Assembly (NCBI RefSeq): GCF_000482745.1 | Contig: NZ_AXWQ01000013.1 | Span: forward strand, 62,001 to 126,000 | DNA length: 64,000 bases | Origin: Oleidesulfovibrio alaskensis DSM 16109 | GTDB taxonomy: Bacteria > Desulfobacterota > Desulfovibrionia > Desulfovibrionales > Desulfovibrionaceae | Reading direction: 5' to 3' | Shown: in pieces, positions 23,982 to 32,617 of the stretch | How positions within the stretch are numbered: position 1 is the first letter of the stretch | Layout of the letters: each line of letters starts with the position of its first letter | Made by a program: the position numbers and the translations under genes | Notes under the pieces: model-generated | What the model was told of the DNA's origin: nothing | The model's database searches: none | What the model saw: the letters and a program-made list of their open reading frames with translations, nothing else

Positions 23982-24809
23982 TCAGTCCTGCAACAGTGTT
24001 CCCGCAACAACTGCCGCATGATTGGGCGGTCCGAACCCCTTACCGGGGGCATAGCTTTCACGCAGGCAGAGGTTGAGATACTGCTGGGCTTTCAGAATGG
24101 CCCTGTCGAGCACATGCCCCTTTGCCAGCATAGTGGCGATGGCAGCCGAAAGCGTGCAACCTGTTCCGTGGTTGTTGGGCGTATCAACCTTTGTCTGCGG
24201 CATGGACACAGGCTCTCTGTTGGGCAGCCCCAGCCAGTCGATCAGGGTGTCGGTGCCCTCAAAGTGGCCGCCCTTGAGCAGCACGGCACGCGGCCCCATA
24301 TCCAGCAGACGGCGGATAGCCTCTGCCACATCTTCTTTGGTCTCCACCGCCATACCGGCCAGCAGCTCGGCCTCGGGCCGGTTGGGCGTCAGCAGATAGG
24401 CCAGCGGCAGCATGCGTTTTTTCAGCGCCTCCACTGCATCCTCCTGCAGCAGACGGTGTCCGCTCTGGCTCACGCACACAGGGTCCACCACCAGAGGAAA
24501 ACGTGCCTCCTGCGGCAAAGCTTCCAGCACATCGGCCACAGCCTCGATAATAGGCGCAGAAAAAAGCATGCCGGTCTTTGCAGCGCGCACGGGAAAGCCT
24601 TCCAGCACCGTTTCCAGCTGCAGGCGTACAAAATCAGCATCGGGGGCATGAATGCCGGTGACACCCAGACCGTTCTGCGCGGTAAGCGCTGTAATGACAC
24701 TCATGCCGAAGCCGCCCAGCACCGTCATGGTCTTCAGGTCGGCCTGAATTCCGGCCCCGCCGCCGGAATCGGAACCGGCAATGGTAAGAACACACGGAGT
24801 CTCAGACAT
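23982..24809 (-). CDS. thiD: Hydroxymethylpyrimidine/phosphomethylpyrimidine kinase
   Basis: A 275-aa ribokinase-fold enzyme. TIAGSDSGGGAGIQADLKT near the start binds HMP. VVDPVCVSQSG and NNHGTGCTLSAAIA (anion hole and catalytic residue region) are typical. It phosphorylates HMP and HMP-P for thiamine synthesis. It is last in a run behind obgE and proB, 35 bases from proB, with a terminator after it. No other thiamine gene is near and I see no TPP riboswitch. Confidence 0.92.
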   Translation of the reverse strand: MSETPCVLTIAGSDSGGGAGIQADLKTMTVLGGFGMSVITALTAQNGLGVTGIHAPDADFVRLQLETVLEGFPVRAAKTGMLFSAPIIEAVADVLEALPQEARFPLVVDPVCVSQSGHRLLQEDAVEALKKRMLPLAYLLTPNRPEAELLAGMAVETKEDVAEAIRRLLDMGPRAVLLKGGHFEGTDTLIDWLGLPNREPVSMPQTKVDTPNNHGTGCTLSAAIATMLAKGHVLDRAILKAQQYLNLCLRESYAPGKGFGPPNHAAVVAGTLLQD

Positions 24810-24844
24810 ATATCCTCACTTTATCATGACCGCGGCGCCGCAGG

Positions 24845-25984
24845 TCACACCACGGCGTCCATCAGCATATTATCGCGGTGGATGGCTTCCGGGTACTGGT
24901 TGTCACCCAGAATGGCCGTAAGTTCCGCCGTGCGGTGGCCCATGATGCGCCGCAGGTCGGCGGCGGGATAGTTGCTGAGGCCCACCGCCACCACGGCACC
25001 GGCCGCAGAAGTGACACGCACAAGCGCACCACGCCCGAAGCCCCCTTCAACACCGATGATTCCGGCAGGCAGCAGGCTTTTGCCCGCCTCAAGCGCTTTT
25101 ACAGCACCGTCATCCACCACCACCGATCCTGTGGGATCGGCGTGATACGCCAGCCAGAATTTGCGTGCCGAAACAGTTTTCTTTTCCGGTCGCACCCATG
25201 TTCCGGGTTCGTCACCGGCAAAAGCCCGCAGCATGGCATCGGGCTTGCGTCCGGGCAGAATAAGCGTGGGCACCCCAAGCTGTGCTGCCCGCCGTGCCGC
25301 CAGCAATTTTGAATACATGCCGCCCGACCCCACAGCGGTTTTACCGCCGCACATCACGTCCAGATTAAGCCCGTGCACATTTTCTATGCATTCCATGACA
25401 CGCGCATCGGGGTTGGTGTCGGGGTTGTCGGCATATACTCCGCCGGCCGATGTCAGATTGATGAACAGGTCGGCATCCACCACATTCAGCAGCAGACTGG
25501 CCAGACTGTCATTGTCGCCGAATTCCAGTTCGCGTACGGCCACTGTGTCGTTTTCATTGACAATGGGCACGGCATGCCAGTCCATAAGTGCCGCAAACGT
25601 GTTGCGGGCGTTAAGAAAACGGTGACGGCTGCGCAGGTCGTCCTTGGTGAGCAGTATCTGCGCGGAAATAATGCCGTGTCTGCCGAACGCCTCGTCATAA
25701 TAATGCATGAGACGGCTCTGCCCCACGGCCGATGCCGCCTGCTTGTGCGGCATGCCTTTTATCTCGCAGCAGCGCCGCAGCACGGCACGCCCGGCCGAAA
25801 CCGCACCGGAGGACACCAGCACCACATCTACGCCGCGGCCGTGCAGGTCGGCAATCTGGGCCACCAGATTATCCACCACGCCCACATCCAGCCCGTTGCC
25901 GGAAGTAAGCACCGCACTCCCCACCTTGATAACCACTCTGCGGGCGGAATCCAGAACCTGCCCGCGCTCGGTCTGCCAGTCCAT
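24845..25984 (-). CDS. proB: Glutamate 5-kinase
   Basis: A 379-aa enzyme. The amino-acid kinase domain (1-260) has VVIKVGSAVLT, VSSGAVSAGR, NENDTVAVRELEFGDND and GVGSGGMYSKL-like residues (TAVGSGGMYSKLLAA). A PUA domain fills the C-terminus (about 285-370). It makes glutamate 5-phosphate, the first step of proline synthesis, and is usually inhibited by proline. It lies 26 bases behind obgE, a common pairing. Confidence 0.93.
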   Translation of the reverse strand: MDWQTERGQVLDSARRVVIKVGSAVLTSGNGLDVGVVDNLVAQIADLHGRGVDVVLVSSGAVSAGRAVLRRCCEIKGMPHKQAASAVGQSRLMHYYDEAFGRHGIISAQILLTKDDLRSRHRFLNARNTFAALMDWHAVPIVNENDTVAVRELEFGDNDSLASLLLNVVDADLFINLTSAGGVYADNPDTNPDARVMECIENVHGLNLDVMCGGKTAVGSGGMYSKLLAARRAAQLGVPTLILPGRKPDAMLRAFAGDEPGTWVRPEKKTVSARKFWLAYHADPTGSVVVDDGAVKALEAGKSLLPAGIIGVEGGFGRGALVRVTSAAGAVVAVGLSNYPAADLRRIMGHRTAELTAILGDNQYPEAIHRDNMLMDAVV

Positions 25985-26010
25985 GGCTTTCAGACGCCTC
26001 CGCTAAAAGA

Positions 26011-27111
26011 CTATTCGCGCACCCAGACTACTTCCACATCAAATTCCTCTTCGGGTTCAGGCTCTATCTGGCGCGAAGAATCAAGAGGAACATTCCTGTC
26101 CAGTTCGGCGAGCATTCGCCACATTTCACTTACAACCGCGTCCAGTCCTTCACCTTCCAGAGCGGAAATGAAGAAAATCCGGCGGCCGTCAGCTTCGGCT
26201 CTTGCGCGCAGCCCGTCAACCTCTTCAGGAGGCAGCAGGTCTATTTTGTTGACAACCTGAATCTGTTCGCGGCTGCCCAGCGTTTCGTCAAAACGCTGCA
26301 GTTCGTCGTTGATCAGGTCGAAACCGGCCCACGGGTTTTCCATGTCCACATCTTCTATGCTCAGAATGTGTACCAGAAAACGTGTGCGCTCCACGTGCTT
26401 GAGAAAACGGTGCCCCAGTCCCTGCCCTTCGTGAGCACCTTCAATCAGGCCCGGAATGTCGGCGATGACCATGCGTCTGTCCGGATCAAATTCATCCATC
26501 ATCACGCCCAGATTGGGCACAAGCGTGGTGAAAGGGTACGCGGCGATTTTAGGCTTTGCCGCCGAAACCTGAGATATGAAAGTCGACTTACCGGCATTGG
26601 GCAGACCCAGCAGACCGGCATCCGCCAGAATTTTAAGCTCAAGCCTCAGAGATTTTTCTTCGCCCGGTTCGCCCGGCTGTGAAAAACGGGGAGCCTGCAT
26701 GGTGGATGACTTGAAATGTTCATTTCCCTTGCCGCCACGGCCACCGTGGGCAATGACGACTTCTACGTCCGGCTCCGAAAGATCGGCGATAAGGCTTTCG
26801 GCACCGTTTTCACCGCGCTCGAAAACCAGCGTGCCCACGGGCATTTCCACCACCAGATCCTTGCCGCCGCGGCCGTGCATCTGGCTGCCCTGGCCGGGAC
26901 GGCCGTTTTCTGCCTGATATACCCGCTTCAGACGGAAATCGTACAGGCTGAGCAGGCGAGTGGATGCCTTGAAGACCACATTTCCGCCATTTCCGCCGTC
27001 CCCGCCGTCCGGTCCGCCTCTGGGAATGAATTTTTCTCGGCGGAAAGAAACACAGCCATGGCCGCCGTTGCCAGAAATAGCTTTGATTACTGCTTCGTCT
27101 ACAAAACGCAT
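26011..27111 (-). CDS. obgE: Obg-family GTPase
   Basis: A 366-aa ribosome-associated GTPase. The Gly-rich Obg domain (1-158) has GGDGGNGGNVVFKAS. The G domain shows GLPNAGKST, DIPGLIEGAHEG and NKIDLL. An acidic C-terminal tail follows. It helps late assembly of the 50S subunit. I use ATG at 27111 (MRFVDEAVIKA). It lies downstream of rplU and rpmA, as in many bacteria, but a terminator separates it from rpmA. Confidence 0.95.
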   Translation of the reverse strand: MRFVDEAVIKAISGNGGHGCVSFRREKFIPRGGPDGGDGGNGGNVVFKASTRLLSLYDFRLKRVYQAENGRPGQGSQMHGRGGKDLVVEMPVGTLVFERGENGAESLIADLSEPDVEVVIAHGGRGGKGNEHFKSSTMQAPRFSQPGEPGEEKSLRLELKILADAGLLGLPNAGKSTFISQVSAAKPKIAAYPFTTLVPNLGVMMDEFDPDRRMVIADIPGLIEGAHEGQGLGHRFLKHVERTRFLVHILSIEDVDMENPWAGFDLINDELQRFDETLGSREQIQVVNKIDLLPPEEVDGLRARAEADGRRIFFISALEGEGLDAVVSEMWRMLAELDRNVPLDSSRQIEPEPEEEFDVEVVWVRE

Positions 27112-27272
27112 AAATATCTGCCTGCTGCAAAAAAGTGTCGTTACATGCCGCCCGGAAGGACAGCAAAAAAGCCCCGCCGTACACCAACGATGCCATAAAG
27201 CGTCCCGCGTGGAAACAGCACGCCGTATCCGCCGGATTGCCGCCCGCAACTGCTGCAGACGACAGCCCAACG

Positions 27273-27308
27273 AAAAATAGGGCGAAAGACGCAATGCGAC
27301 TTTCGCCC
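27273..27308 (-). terminator. Terminator between rpmA and obgE
   Basis: On the minus strand GGGCGAAAG and CTTTCGCCC pair around an 11-base loop, followed by TATTTTT. It may be partial, giving more L21/L27 than Obg. Confidence 0.8.
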
Positions 27309-27336
27309 TTGACGTATCGTCAGAAAAGAGACGGGC

Positions 27337-27606
27337 TTACTGCTCCGCGGGCAGCACGTGCACGCGGGTGAGAACCCTTCTCTTACGGGTAAATTTTTCG
27401 TAGGTCACCACGCCGTCGCACTTGGCGAACAGGGTGTAGTCTTTACCCAGACCCACGTTGTTACCGGGGTGAACTTTGGTGCCCAGCTGACGGACAAGAA
27501 TGTTGCCAGCCAGAACGGACTGTCCACCGAAGCGTTTTACGCCACGCCGTTGGGCGTTAGAGTCGCGACCGTTCTTGGAACTGCCGCCTGCCTTTTTATG
27601 TGCCAT
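27337..27606 (-). CDS. rpmA: 50S ribosomal protein L27
   Basis: An 89-aa protein starting [20 protein letters not shown], the diagnostic L27 N-terminus that reaches the peptidyl transferase centre. No cleavable leader of the Firmicutes type is present. It follows rplU by 19 bases. Confidence 0.97.
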
Positions 27607-27625
27607 GACTCGGACTCCTTACTTG

Positions 27626-27934
27626 TTAGGCCGTAATGGTCTTGATTTTCAGGGCAGTGTAGTCCTGACGGTGGCCCTGTTTCTTGCGGGAGTCGTTACG
27701 ACGCCACTTGCGGAAAGTGATGACCTTTTCACCACGGCCATGCTCGATAACTTCGGCGGTCACCTTGGCGTTTTCCACATAGGGAGCGCCCACAGCGAAC
27801 TTGTCGCCGCCGAGCATGAGAACTTTATCAATAGCAATTTCGCTACCGGCATCGGCGGCCAGCTTTTCGACGAAGATCTTGCAGCCTTCTTCGACACGGA
27901 ACTGCTTGCCACCCGTTTCGATAATCGCGTACAT
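27626..27934 (-). CDS. rplU: 50S ribosomal protein L21
   Basis: A 102-aa protein starting MYAIIETGGKQFRVEEG; HGRGEKVITFRKWRRNDSRK and KQGHRQDYT are typical of L21. GGAGG precedes ATG at 27934; the longer open frame upstream is not coding. It binds 23S rRNA together with L20. First gene of the ribosomal pair. Confidence 0.97.
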   Translation of the reverse strand: MYAIIETGGKQFRVEEGCKIFVEKLAADAGSEIAIDKVLMLGGDKFAVGAPYVENAKVTAEVIEHGRGEKVITFRKWRRNDSRKKQGHRQDYTALKIKTITA

Positions 27935-28410
27935 TTCAAAACCTCCAATGAAATGGGGAGAGGCAGAGTTATCCTCTTTTTCAGCGGGAGTCAACAACAA
28001 TTTCCGCAGCCATACTCTCCGCCAGCCAACCCCTTCCCATATCCTTCTCCTGATATATTTGCAAGCATCAGCCACGGCAAGGTCCCGAACACGGCAAAAC
28101 GCACAAAACTAATCACAACATAACAAGCTGATATAAAATCAAAAACAACAATCGCAATTACTATTTTTCACAGAAGACTATTTTTATAAGTGACAACCGT
28201 TCAAAGATAACCTATTTCTCTCCCTGAGTGTGTCTCATCTCGTGTCCGGGGAGAAGCACCGCACCAAGGCCCTCCCCCAAGGCTTGTTCTCCCCGGACCC
28301 CTTTTCTCTCTTTCTCCCCCTTTCATTATCTCTTTATTCCACGCCATGTTTTGCGTATGTATGACGTTCTGCACGTCTGCATACCACATCAATGAACACG
28401 AGGTTTTGGA
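27935..28410. other. AT-rich divergent intergenic region between rplU and rfbA
   Basis: No gene is supported in these 476 bases. The left half is AT-rich and should hold the rplU promoter and leader, though I cannot place -10 and -35 with confidence. The right half is pyrimidine-rich on the + strand and carries the long inverted repeat at 28244-28298. Confidence 0.6.
28244..28298. repeat. Long 12-bp inverted repeat with structured loop
   Basis: GTCCGGGGAGAA (28244-28255) and TTCTCCCCGGAC (28287-28298) are perfectly complementary with 31 bases between them; GAAGC and GCTTG extend the pairing inward. On the + strand it is followed by a C/T-rich tract. It could be a terminator, an mRNA leader structure of rfbA or a small RNA; none is proven. 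Confidence 0.6.
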
Positions 28411-29286
28411 ATGAAAGGCATCATTCTGGCGGGCGGTTCAGGCACGCGCCTGTACCCCATCACCCGCGGCGCCTGCAAACAGCTGCTGCCGGTATATGAC
28501 AAGCCCATGATATATTATCCGCTTTCCGTGCTGATGCTGGCAGGCATCCGCGAGGTGTGCATCATCTCCACGCCTGCCGACCTGCCGCGTTTCCGCGATA
28601 TTCTGGGCGACGGTTCCGCGCTGGGGCTCAGCTTTTCCTACATTGAACAGCCAAGCCCCGACGGACTGGCTCAGGCTTTTGTACTGGCACGCGACTTCAT
28701 TGCCGGTCAGCCTGTCTGCCTTATACTGGGCGACAACCTGTTTTACGGCACCGGACTTGCCACCCTGCTCGAAAATTCCGCACGCCTGCAGCAGGGGGGC
28801 ATCGTTTTCGGCTACAAGGTGCGCGACCCCGAACGGTACGGCGTGGTGGAATTTGATAAAAACGCGCGTGTGATCAGCATAGAAGAAAAGCCGCAGAGCC
28901 CCAAGTCGCGCTATGCCGTCACCGGACTGTATTTTTATGACGGCCGTGTGGCCGATGTGGCGGCCGGGCTGACTCCGTCTGCCAGAGGCGAGCTGGAAAT
29001 AACCGACCTGAACAACGAGTACCTGAAACAAGGCAGGCTGCAGGTGGAATTTCTGGGACGCGGCGTGGCGTGGCTGGACACCGGCACATTTGAGTCACTG
29101 CATCAGGCATCGTCTTTTGTACGCGCGGTACAGGACAGACAGGGCCTGAAAATAGCCTGCATTGAAGAAATCGCCTACCGCAAGGGATACATCTGCGCCG
29201 ACAGACTGCGCGAACTGGCAGCCCCCATGATGAAAAACGAATACGGCAAGTACCTCATGGAGGTCGCCTCCGAAGCGTTGCGCTAG
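28411..29286 (+). CDS. rfbA: Glucose-1-phosphate thymidylyltransferase
   Basis: A 291-aa nucleotidyltransferase. MKGIILAGGSGTRLYPIT binds dTTP; KQLLPVYDKPMIYYPLS and the LGDNLFYG metal site follow, as in RmlA. It makes dTDP-glucose for dTDP-rhamnose and related sugars of surface polysaccharides. The other rfb genes are not in this window. TTGG-type ribosome signals are weak, but the start matches the family exactly. Confidence 0.95.
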   Translation: MKGIILAGGSGTRLYPITRGACKQLLPVYDKPMIYYPLSVLMLAGIREVCIISTPADLPRFRDILGDGSALGLSFSYIEQPSPDGLAQAFVLARDFIAGQPVCLILGDNLFYGTGLATLLENSARLQQGGIVFGYKVRDPERYGVVEFDKNARVISIEEKPQSPKSRYAVTGLYFYDGRVADVAAGLTPSARGELEITDLNNEYLKQGRLQVEFLGRGVAWLDTGTFESLHQASSFVRAVQDRQGLKIACIEEIAYRKGYICADRLRELAAPMMKNEYGKYLMEVASEALR

Positions 29287-29638
29287 CCGCAGACCTGCCA
29301 CCGGAAATCACGGCGCAGACGGGCTTTGCGCCAGATCAGGAGCATGGCGGCGCGGCATCGCCTGTCACGCGCCGTACGCGCCCCGCAGTCGCAAGCAGCA
29401 AAAAGCCGGCTCCTTCCGGTCAGGAAGAAGCCGGCCTGCAAAACACCCAAAACACCCAAAAACCATTGACGCGCTGCGAAACAGCACGGCAATACATCAA
29501 CCGCATAAGCGCAAACAACGGCACCGGCAAGCGGCCTGCTGGCCTGTGGCGGCCCGCCATGCCGCGACAGCATTGAAGCAACTATACAAGGTGACCGGCG
29601 CGGATAAAAAAAGTATATCCGCCTCCGCGCGGCACATC
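29287..29638. other. Intergenic region containing a minus-strand terminator
   Basis: I see no gene here. The hairpin at 29405-29435 is oriented to end the 46-aa gene on the minus strand. Confidence 0.55.
29400..29435 (-). terminator. Terminator downstream of the 46-aa membrane protein gene
   Basis: On the minus strand GCCGGCTTCTTCC pairs with GGAAGGAGCCGGC around a 5-base loop (one mismatch), followed by TTTTTG. Confidence 0.75.
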
Positions 29639-29779
29639 CTAGTGGTCGAGATGCTCACCTTTGCGGATACGGTAAAATGCGGTGTACAGAATGATAGCGA
29701 AATAAATGAAGATGAGGCTCACACCCACAAAGCCCTGCGGGGTGGAGTGCATCATGTTGTGAAACAGCTCGGTTAGCAT
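29639..29779 (-). CDS. 46-aa single-span membrane protein of unknown function
   Basis: The gene reads MLTELFHNMMHSTPQGFVGV at the start, then a span (about residues 17-36: VGVSLIFIYFAIILYTAFY) and a short charged tail RIRKGEHLDH. CAAGGAG lies 8 bases before ATG, a near-ideal ribosome site. A terminator follows and a Rex/CRP-like site precedes the likely promoter. The start, tail and membrane profile look real. I cannot name a family; it resembles small subunits of membrane transporters or oxidases in layout only, and no such complex is adjacent. Confidence 0.7.
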   Translation of the reverse strand: MLTELFHNMMHSTPQGFVGVSLIFIYFAIILYTAFYRIRKGEHLDH

Positions 29780-29866
29780 GGCACAGCTCCTTGTTGTTCG
29801 GCGTTGCCGAAATGTGACGACTGCTGTCTACTTGCCGGAAAATCAGCGCATAAGTCAAGTTCCGTT

Positions 29867-29884
29867 TTGTGATTTTGCGCACAA
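29867..29884. promoter_or_regulatory. Rex/HcpR-like inverted repeat upstream of the 46-aa gene
   Basis: TTGTGATTTTGCGCACAA matches TTGTGAA-N4-TTCACAA at 11 of 14 positions. On the minus strand it lies 8 bases upstream of TTGACT (29858-29853), a possible -35. CRP/FNR-type proteins such as HcpR use nearly the same pattern. Confidence 0.4.
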
Positions 29885-29958
29885 ATAAAACATAGCATAC
29901 GATAATTACAGAACATTCCTGAACGAGCAAACACTCGCTTTATAAGAGCAGCACAAAC

Positions 29959-31332
29959 ATGAACACCCCGACCACTCCCGCCGAAGGCGACATACTGCAC
30001 CTGCAGCCGCACACACTGACCACCGGAGGCCGCGCTCTGGCCCGCCACGGCAGACTGGCCGTTTTCATCGACAACGCGCTGCCCGGCCAGACAGTGACAG
30101 CCCGCGTGACCAGATGCCGCAAAAATTATGCAGAAGCCACACTGCTTGGCGTTACCGCTGCCGCAGACTATCAGACCGAGCCTTTTTGCCGCCATTTTGC
30201 AGAATGCGGCGGGTGCAGCTGGCAGCACATGCCGTATGCCATGCAGCTGGAATGGAAGCAGCGTCTGGTGCACGACGCTTTTGTGCGCATCGGCAGAATT
30301 GCGGAACCGCCCGTCCTGCCCGCGCTGGCATCGCCCGCACAGCGCTTCTTTCGCAATAAAATGGAATTTGCTTTTGAAAATGACAGTCCGCAAGGAATCC
30401 GCCTTGGTCTGCGCGCCAGAGGTTCGCATGACGTGATCAATATAAGCGAGTGCCAGCTGCAGTCGCAGCGCTGCGTGCGCATCGTGGATTCGGTAAGGCG
30501 CTGGGCCGCACAGACCGGACTGACAGCATGGGACGTGCGCGGCGGAGAAGGATTTTTCCGCTATCTTGTCATCCGCGAAACTCTGTATACCGGCCAGTGT
30601 ATGGTACAGTTGATTACCGGTCCGGAAAAAACCGGCGGCAATGCGGGAGCCCGTGCGGTCAGACAGCTCGGCGATCTGCTGGCAGAGAGCGGCGAAGGTA
30701 TCACATCCTTTATACATGGCGAACGCCGCTCGCCCGTACAGGCCGCGTATGCCGAAAAGACCTTGTACAGCACAGGAGACAGCCACCTGACGGAACAACT
30801 GAACGGCAGGACGTTCACCATGGCTCCGCATGCCTTTTTCCAGACCAACACAGCGGCGACGGAGATTCTGAGCAGAACCGCCGCTGACTATGCCGGTCAG
30901 GGCGGCGTACTGTGGGACCTGTACTGCGGAGTGGGCACCATGGGACTGGGCATGGCTGATCAGGTAACGTCGGTGACGGGCATGGAAGTATCTGAAGAAG
31001 CCGTACAGTTCGCCACACTGAACGCCCGTAATCAGCAGGTGCCGCAGGCCCGTTTTTTGGCGGGCGATGTACGCAGACTGCTTATCAGGCACAAGGAAAA
31101 ACCCGACATAGTCATCACGGACCCGCCCCGCGCCGGCATGCATCCCGATGTGCTCTCGGCTCTCATATCCCGCGCACCGCGCAAAATTGTCTACATATCG
31201 TGCGATCCGGCCACGCAGGCGCGTGACGCAGCGGCTCTGACAGACAGCTACCGGCTTGAAGCTGTGCAGCCCGTTGATATGTTTCCTCATTCTGCGCATA
31301 TAGAAAGCGTCGCCCTGTTTTCAATACGATGA
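29959..31332 (+). CDS. 23S rRNA (uracil-5-)-methyltransferase, RlmD-like
   Basis: A 457-aa SAM enzyme. A TRAM domain (about 8-66) comes first. Cys77, Cys83, Cys86 (CRHFAECGGC) and Cys165 fit the RlmD [4Fe-4S] site. LYCGVGTMGLGMA is the SAM motif, TDPPRAGMH follows, and YISCDPATQARD carries the nucleophilic Cys. It forms 5-methyluridine in 23S rRNA (or tRNA in some relatives). RlmD is most likely, RlmC possible, so I give no symbol. Confidence 0.9.
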   Translation: MNTPTTPAEGDILHLQPHTLTTGGRALARHGRLAVFIDNALPGQTVTARVTRCRKNYAEATLLGVTAAADYQTEPFCRHFAECGGCSWQHMPYAMQLEWKQRLVHDAFVRIGRIAEPPVLPALASPAQRFFRNKMEFAFENDSPQGIRLGLRARGSHDVINISECQLQSQRCVRIVDSVRRWAAQTGLTAWDVRGGEGFFRYLVIRETLYTGQCMVQLITGPEKTGGNAGARAVRQLGDLLAESGEGITSFIHGERRSPVQAAYAEKTLYSTGDSHLTEQLNGRTFTMAPHAFFQTNTAATEILSRTAADYAGQGGVLWDLYCGVGTMGLGMADQVTSVTGMEVSEEAVQFATLNARNQQVPQARFLAGDVRRLLIRHKEKPDIVITDPPRAGMHPDVLSALISRAPRKIVYISCDPATQARDAAALTDSYRLEAVQPVDMFPHSAHIESVALFSIR

Positions 31333-31781
31333 CGGCATGGGCCGGAATATCCTCGCCGGACTGATTCTGCAGGATTTACCGGACTGCCCCGACGCCCTTT
31401 CCGGCGCACTTTATAGCGCGGCAGCATGCGCTGAAGCCGCACAGCTGCAACGCCAAGGATGAGCCGCCAGTCCGCCGCGGAAAAATGCAGCCGCTGCCGC
31501 GCGATGCCGTCACCTGCCAACACCCGACAGCGCTCAGGCACGACGGAAAGGAGCACCGGACACAGGCCAGAAAACCACACAGAAAAGCTTGCCCAACCCG
31601 GCTTCAACCGGCACCGTGCGGCACAGCCTGTGGCAGCCCGCCGCTATTTTTGCATTGCCGCCGCAACGCGATAAACGTACACTGCCGGCGCCGTCCGCGT
31701 GTCGTTCCGTACACGGCAAAGCGGCACCAGACCCCGGACTGCAGCGGCTCTAACATCAAGGAATACACGCAGCTGCCGAGC

Positions 31782-31799
31782 TTGTGAAAAATTTCTAAA
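31782..31799. promoter_or_regulatory. Rex-like operator 1 of the atp operon
   Basis: TTGTGAAAAATTTCTAAA matches TTGTGAA-N4-TTCACAA at 12 of 14 positions, with the left half perfect. It lies 27 bases upstream of the candidate -35. Confidence 0.5.
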
Positions 31800-31826
31800 A
31801 AGGCTGTCAGCAACCCTTGTAATTCG

Positions 31827-31855
31827 TTGACTTGCCCTATCAGCCGTGATAAATC
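31827..31855 (+). promoter_or_regulatory. Candidate sigma70 promoter of atpZ-I-B-E
   Basis: TTGACT (31827-31832) and TAAATC (31850-31855) are separated by 17 bases. The -10 is weak. The promoter lies about 75 bases upstream of atpZ. Confidence 0.45.
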
Positions 31856-31864
31856 GGTTTCCAC

Positions 31865-31882
31865 TTGTGAAGGAATGCACGA
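31865..31882. promoter_or_regulatory. Rex-like operator 2 of the atp operon
   Basis: TTGTGAAGGAATGCACGA matches the Rex pattern at 12 of 14 positions. It would cover the transcription start region, a good place for repression. Confidence 0.45.
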
Positions 31883-31931
31883 ACATAAACCTCACAGTGG
31901 GCGCTGTCGGGGCGTGGGAGTGCAATCCGCT

Positions 31932-32207
31932 ATGTTCTTTAAGAATCAGTTCAAGGTCAAAGACAGGTCGTACTTTGACGCGCTGACCGTAGCCGGTTCC
32001 ATGGGACTGCATATGGTCACGCACACTCTCGTGGGGGGAGTGGCAGGGTACTATCTTGATGAATGGTTAGGGACCAAGCCCTGGCTGCTTCTGACTTTTC
32101 TGATATTCGGCATCGTTGCCGGATTCAGAAGTGTCTTTCAGGACACGAAGAGACTGTCGAGAAAACAGGCGAAGAGCGATGCTGAGAAGTTTGATTCTAA
32201 GGATTGA
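31932..32207 (+). CDS. atpZ: AtpZ/AtpI-family ATP synthase accessory protein
   Basis: A 91-aa protein with two membrane helices. LTVAGSMGLHMVTHTLVGGVAGYYLDEWLG is followed by a second span (PWLLLTFLIFGIVAGF) and the tail FRSVFQDTKRLS, the pattern of AtpZ/F0F1-ATPase gene 1 proteins. It is thought to help ion (Mg or Ca) supply or c-ring assembly. I use ATG at 31932. It overlaps the next gene by 29 bases. Confidence 0.85.
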   Translation: MFFKNQFKVKDRSYFDALTVAGSMGLHMVTHTLVGGVAGYYLDEWLGTKPWLLLTFLIFGIVAGFRSVFQDTKRLSRKQAKSDAEKFDSKD

Positions 32208-32613
32208 CAGGCATCTGTGGACCAAGGGGTTCAAGGCGCAGGAAATCCGGACGGTCGCTCGGAACCAGATTCTTCTGACTCTTGGTGCAATCCTGGCAGC
32301 AGCGGCGCTGGGATGGAAGTTTCAATGGCTTTTCTGGTTCGCGCTGTGCGCGGGACTGGCTTTATGGAACTTTTATTCACTGGCGCAGTTCATTCAGCAT
32401 CTCATTCTCCGGACTTTTACCAGAGACATGGTGCTGGGGATGCTGCTGCGGTTTTACGGCAGGCTGGGTGTGACCGGTATAACTATGGCCGGTCTGATTG
32501 TTTGGCTCGATGTATCGCCCTTTGTGTTGATCGCAGGTTTTTCAACCGTTGTGGCGACCACACTGGTCTGGGGTCTTTCCAGACTGGCCGGGCATAAAGT
32601 CAAGGAGGCATGA
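32179..32613 (+). CDS. atpI: ATP synthase subunit I
   Basis: A 144-aa integral membrane protein with four likely spans (about 33-48, 51-67, 91-110, 113-135). It sits between atpZ and atpB as AtpI does, and sequence in this family is weakly conserved. AtpI helps c-ring assembly of the Fo motor. I use ATG at 32179 (MLRSLILRIDRHLW); the longer open frame overlaps atpZ more. It ends 4 bases before atpB. Confidence 0.8.
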   Translation: MLRSLILRIDRHLWTKGFKAQEIRTVARNQILLTLGAILAAAALGWKFQWLFWFALCAGLALWNFYSLAQFIQHLILRTFTRDMVLGMLLRFYGRLGVTGITMAGLIVWLDVSPFVLIAGFSTVVATTLVWGLSRLAGHKVKEA

Positions 32614-32617
32614 GGGA

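Larger units (their letters stand above)
31333..31931. other. Upstream region of the atp operon
   Basis: No gene is supported in these 599 bases; open frames on both strands lack ribosome sites. The right third holds a candidate promoter flanked by two Rex-like sites (31782-31882). The left part shows nothing I recognise. Confidence 0.6.

Noticed and set aside
28201..28392. 63-residue minus-strand frame
   Set aside because: It lies across the long inverted repeat and has no ribosome site.
31343..31468. 41-residue frame after rlmD
   Set aside because: No ribosome site and no recognisable features; it overlaps the end of the preceding gene's trailer.
31604..31864. 86-residue minus-strand frame starting METDLSRLIG
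   Set aside because: The start is GTG without a ribosome site, it covers the likely atp promoter, and the second half looks random.
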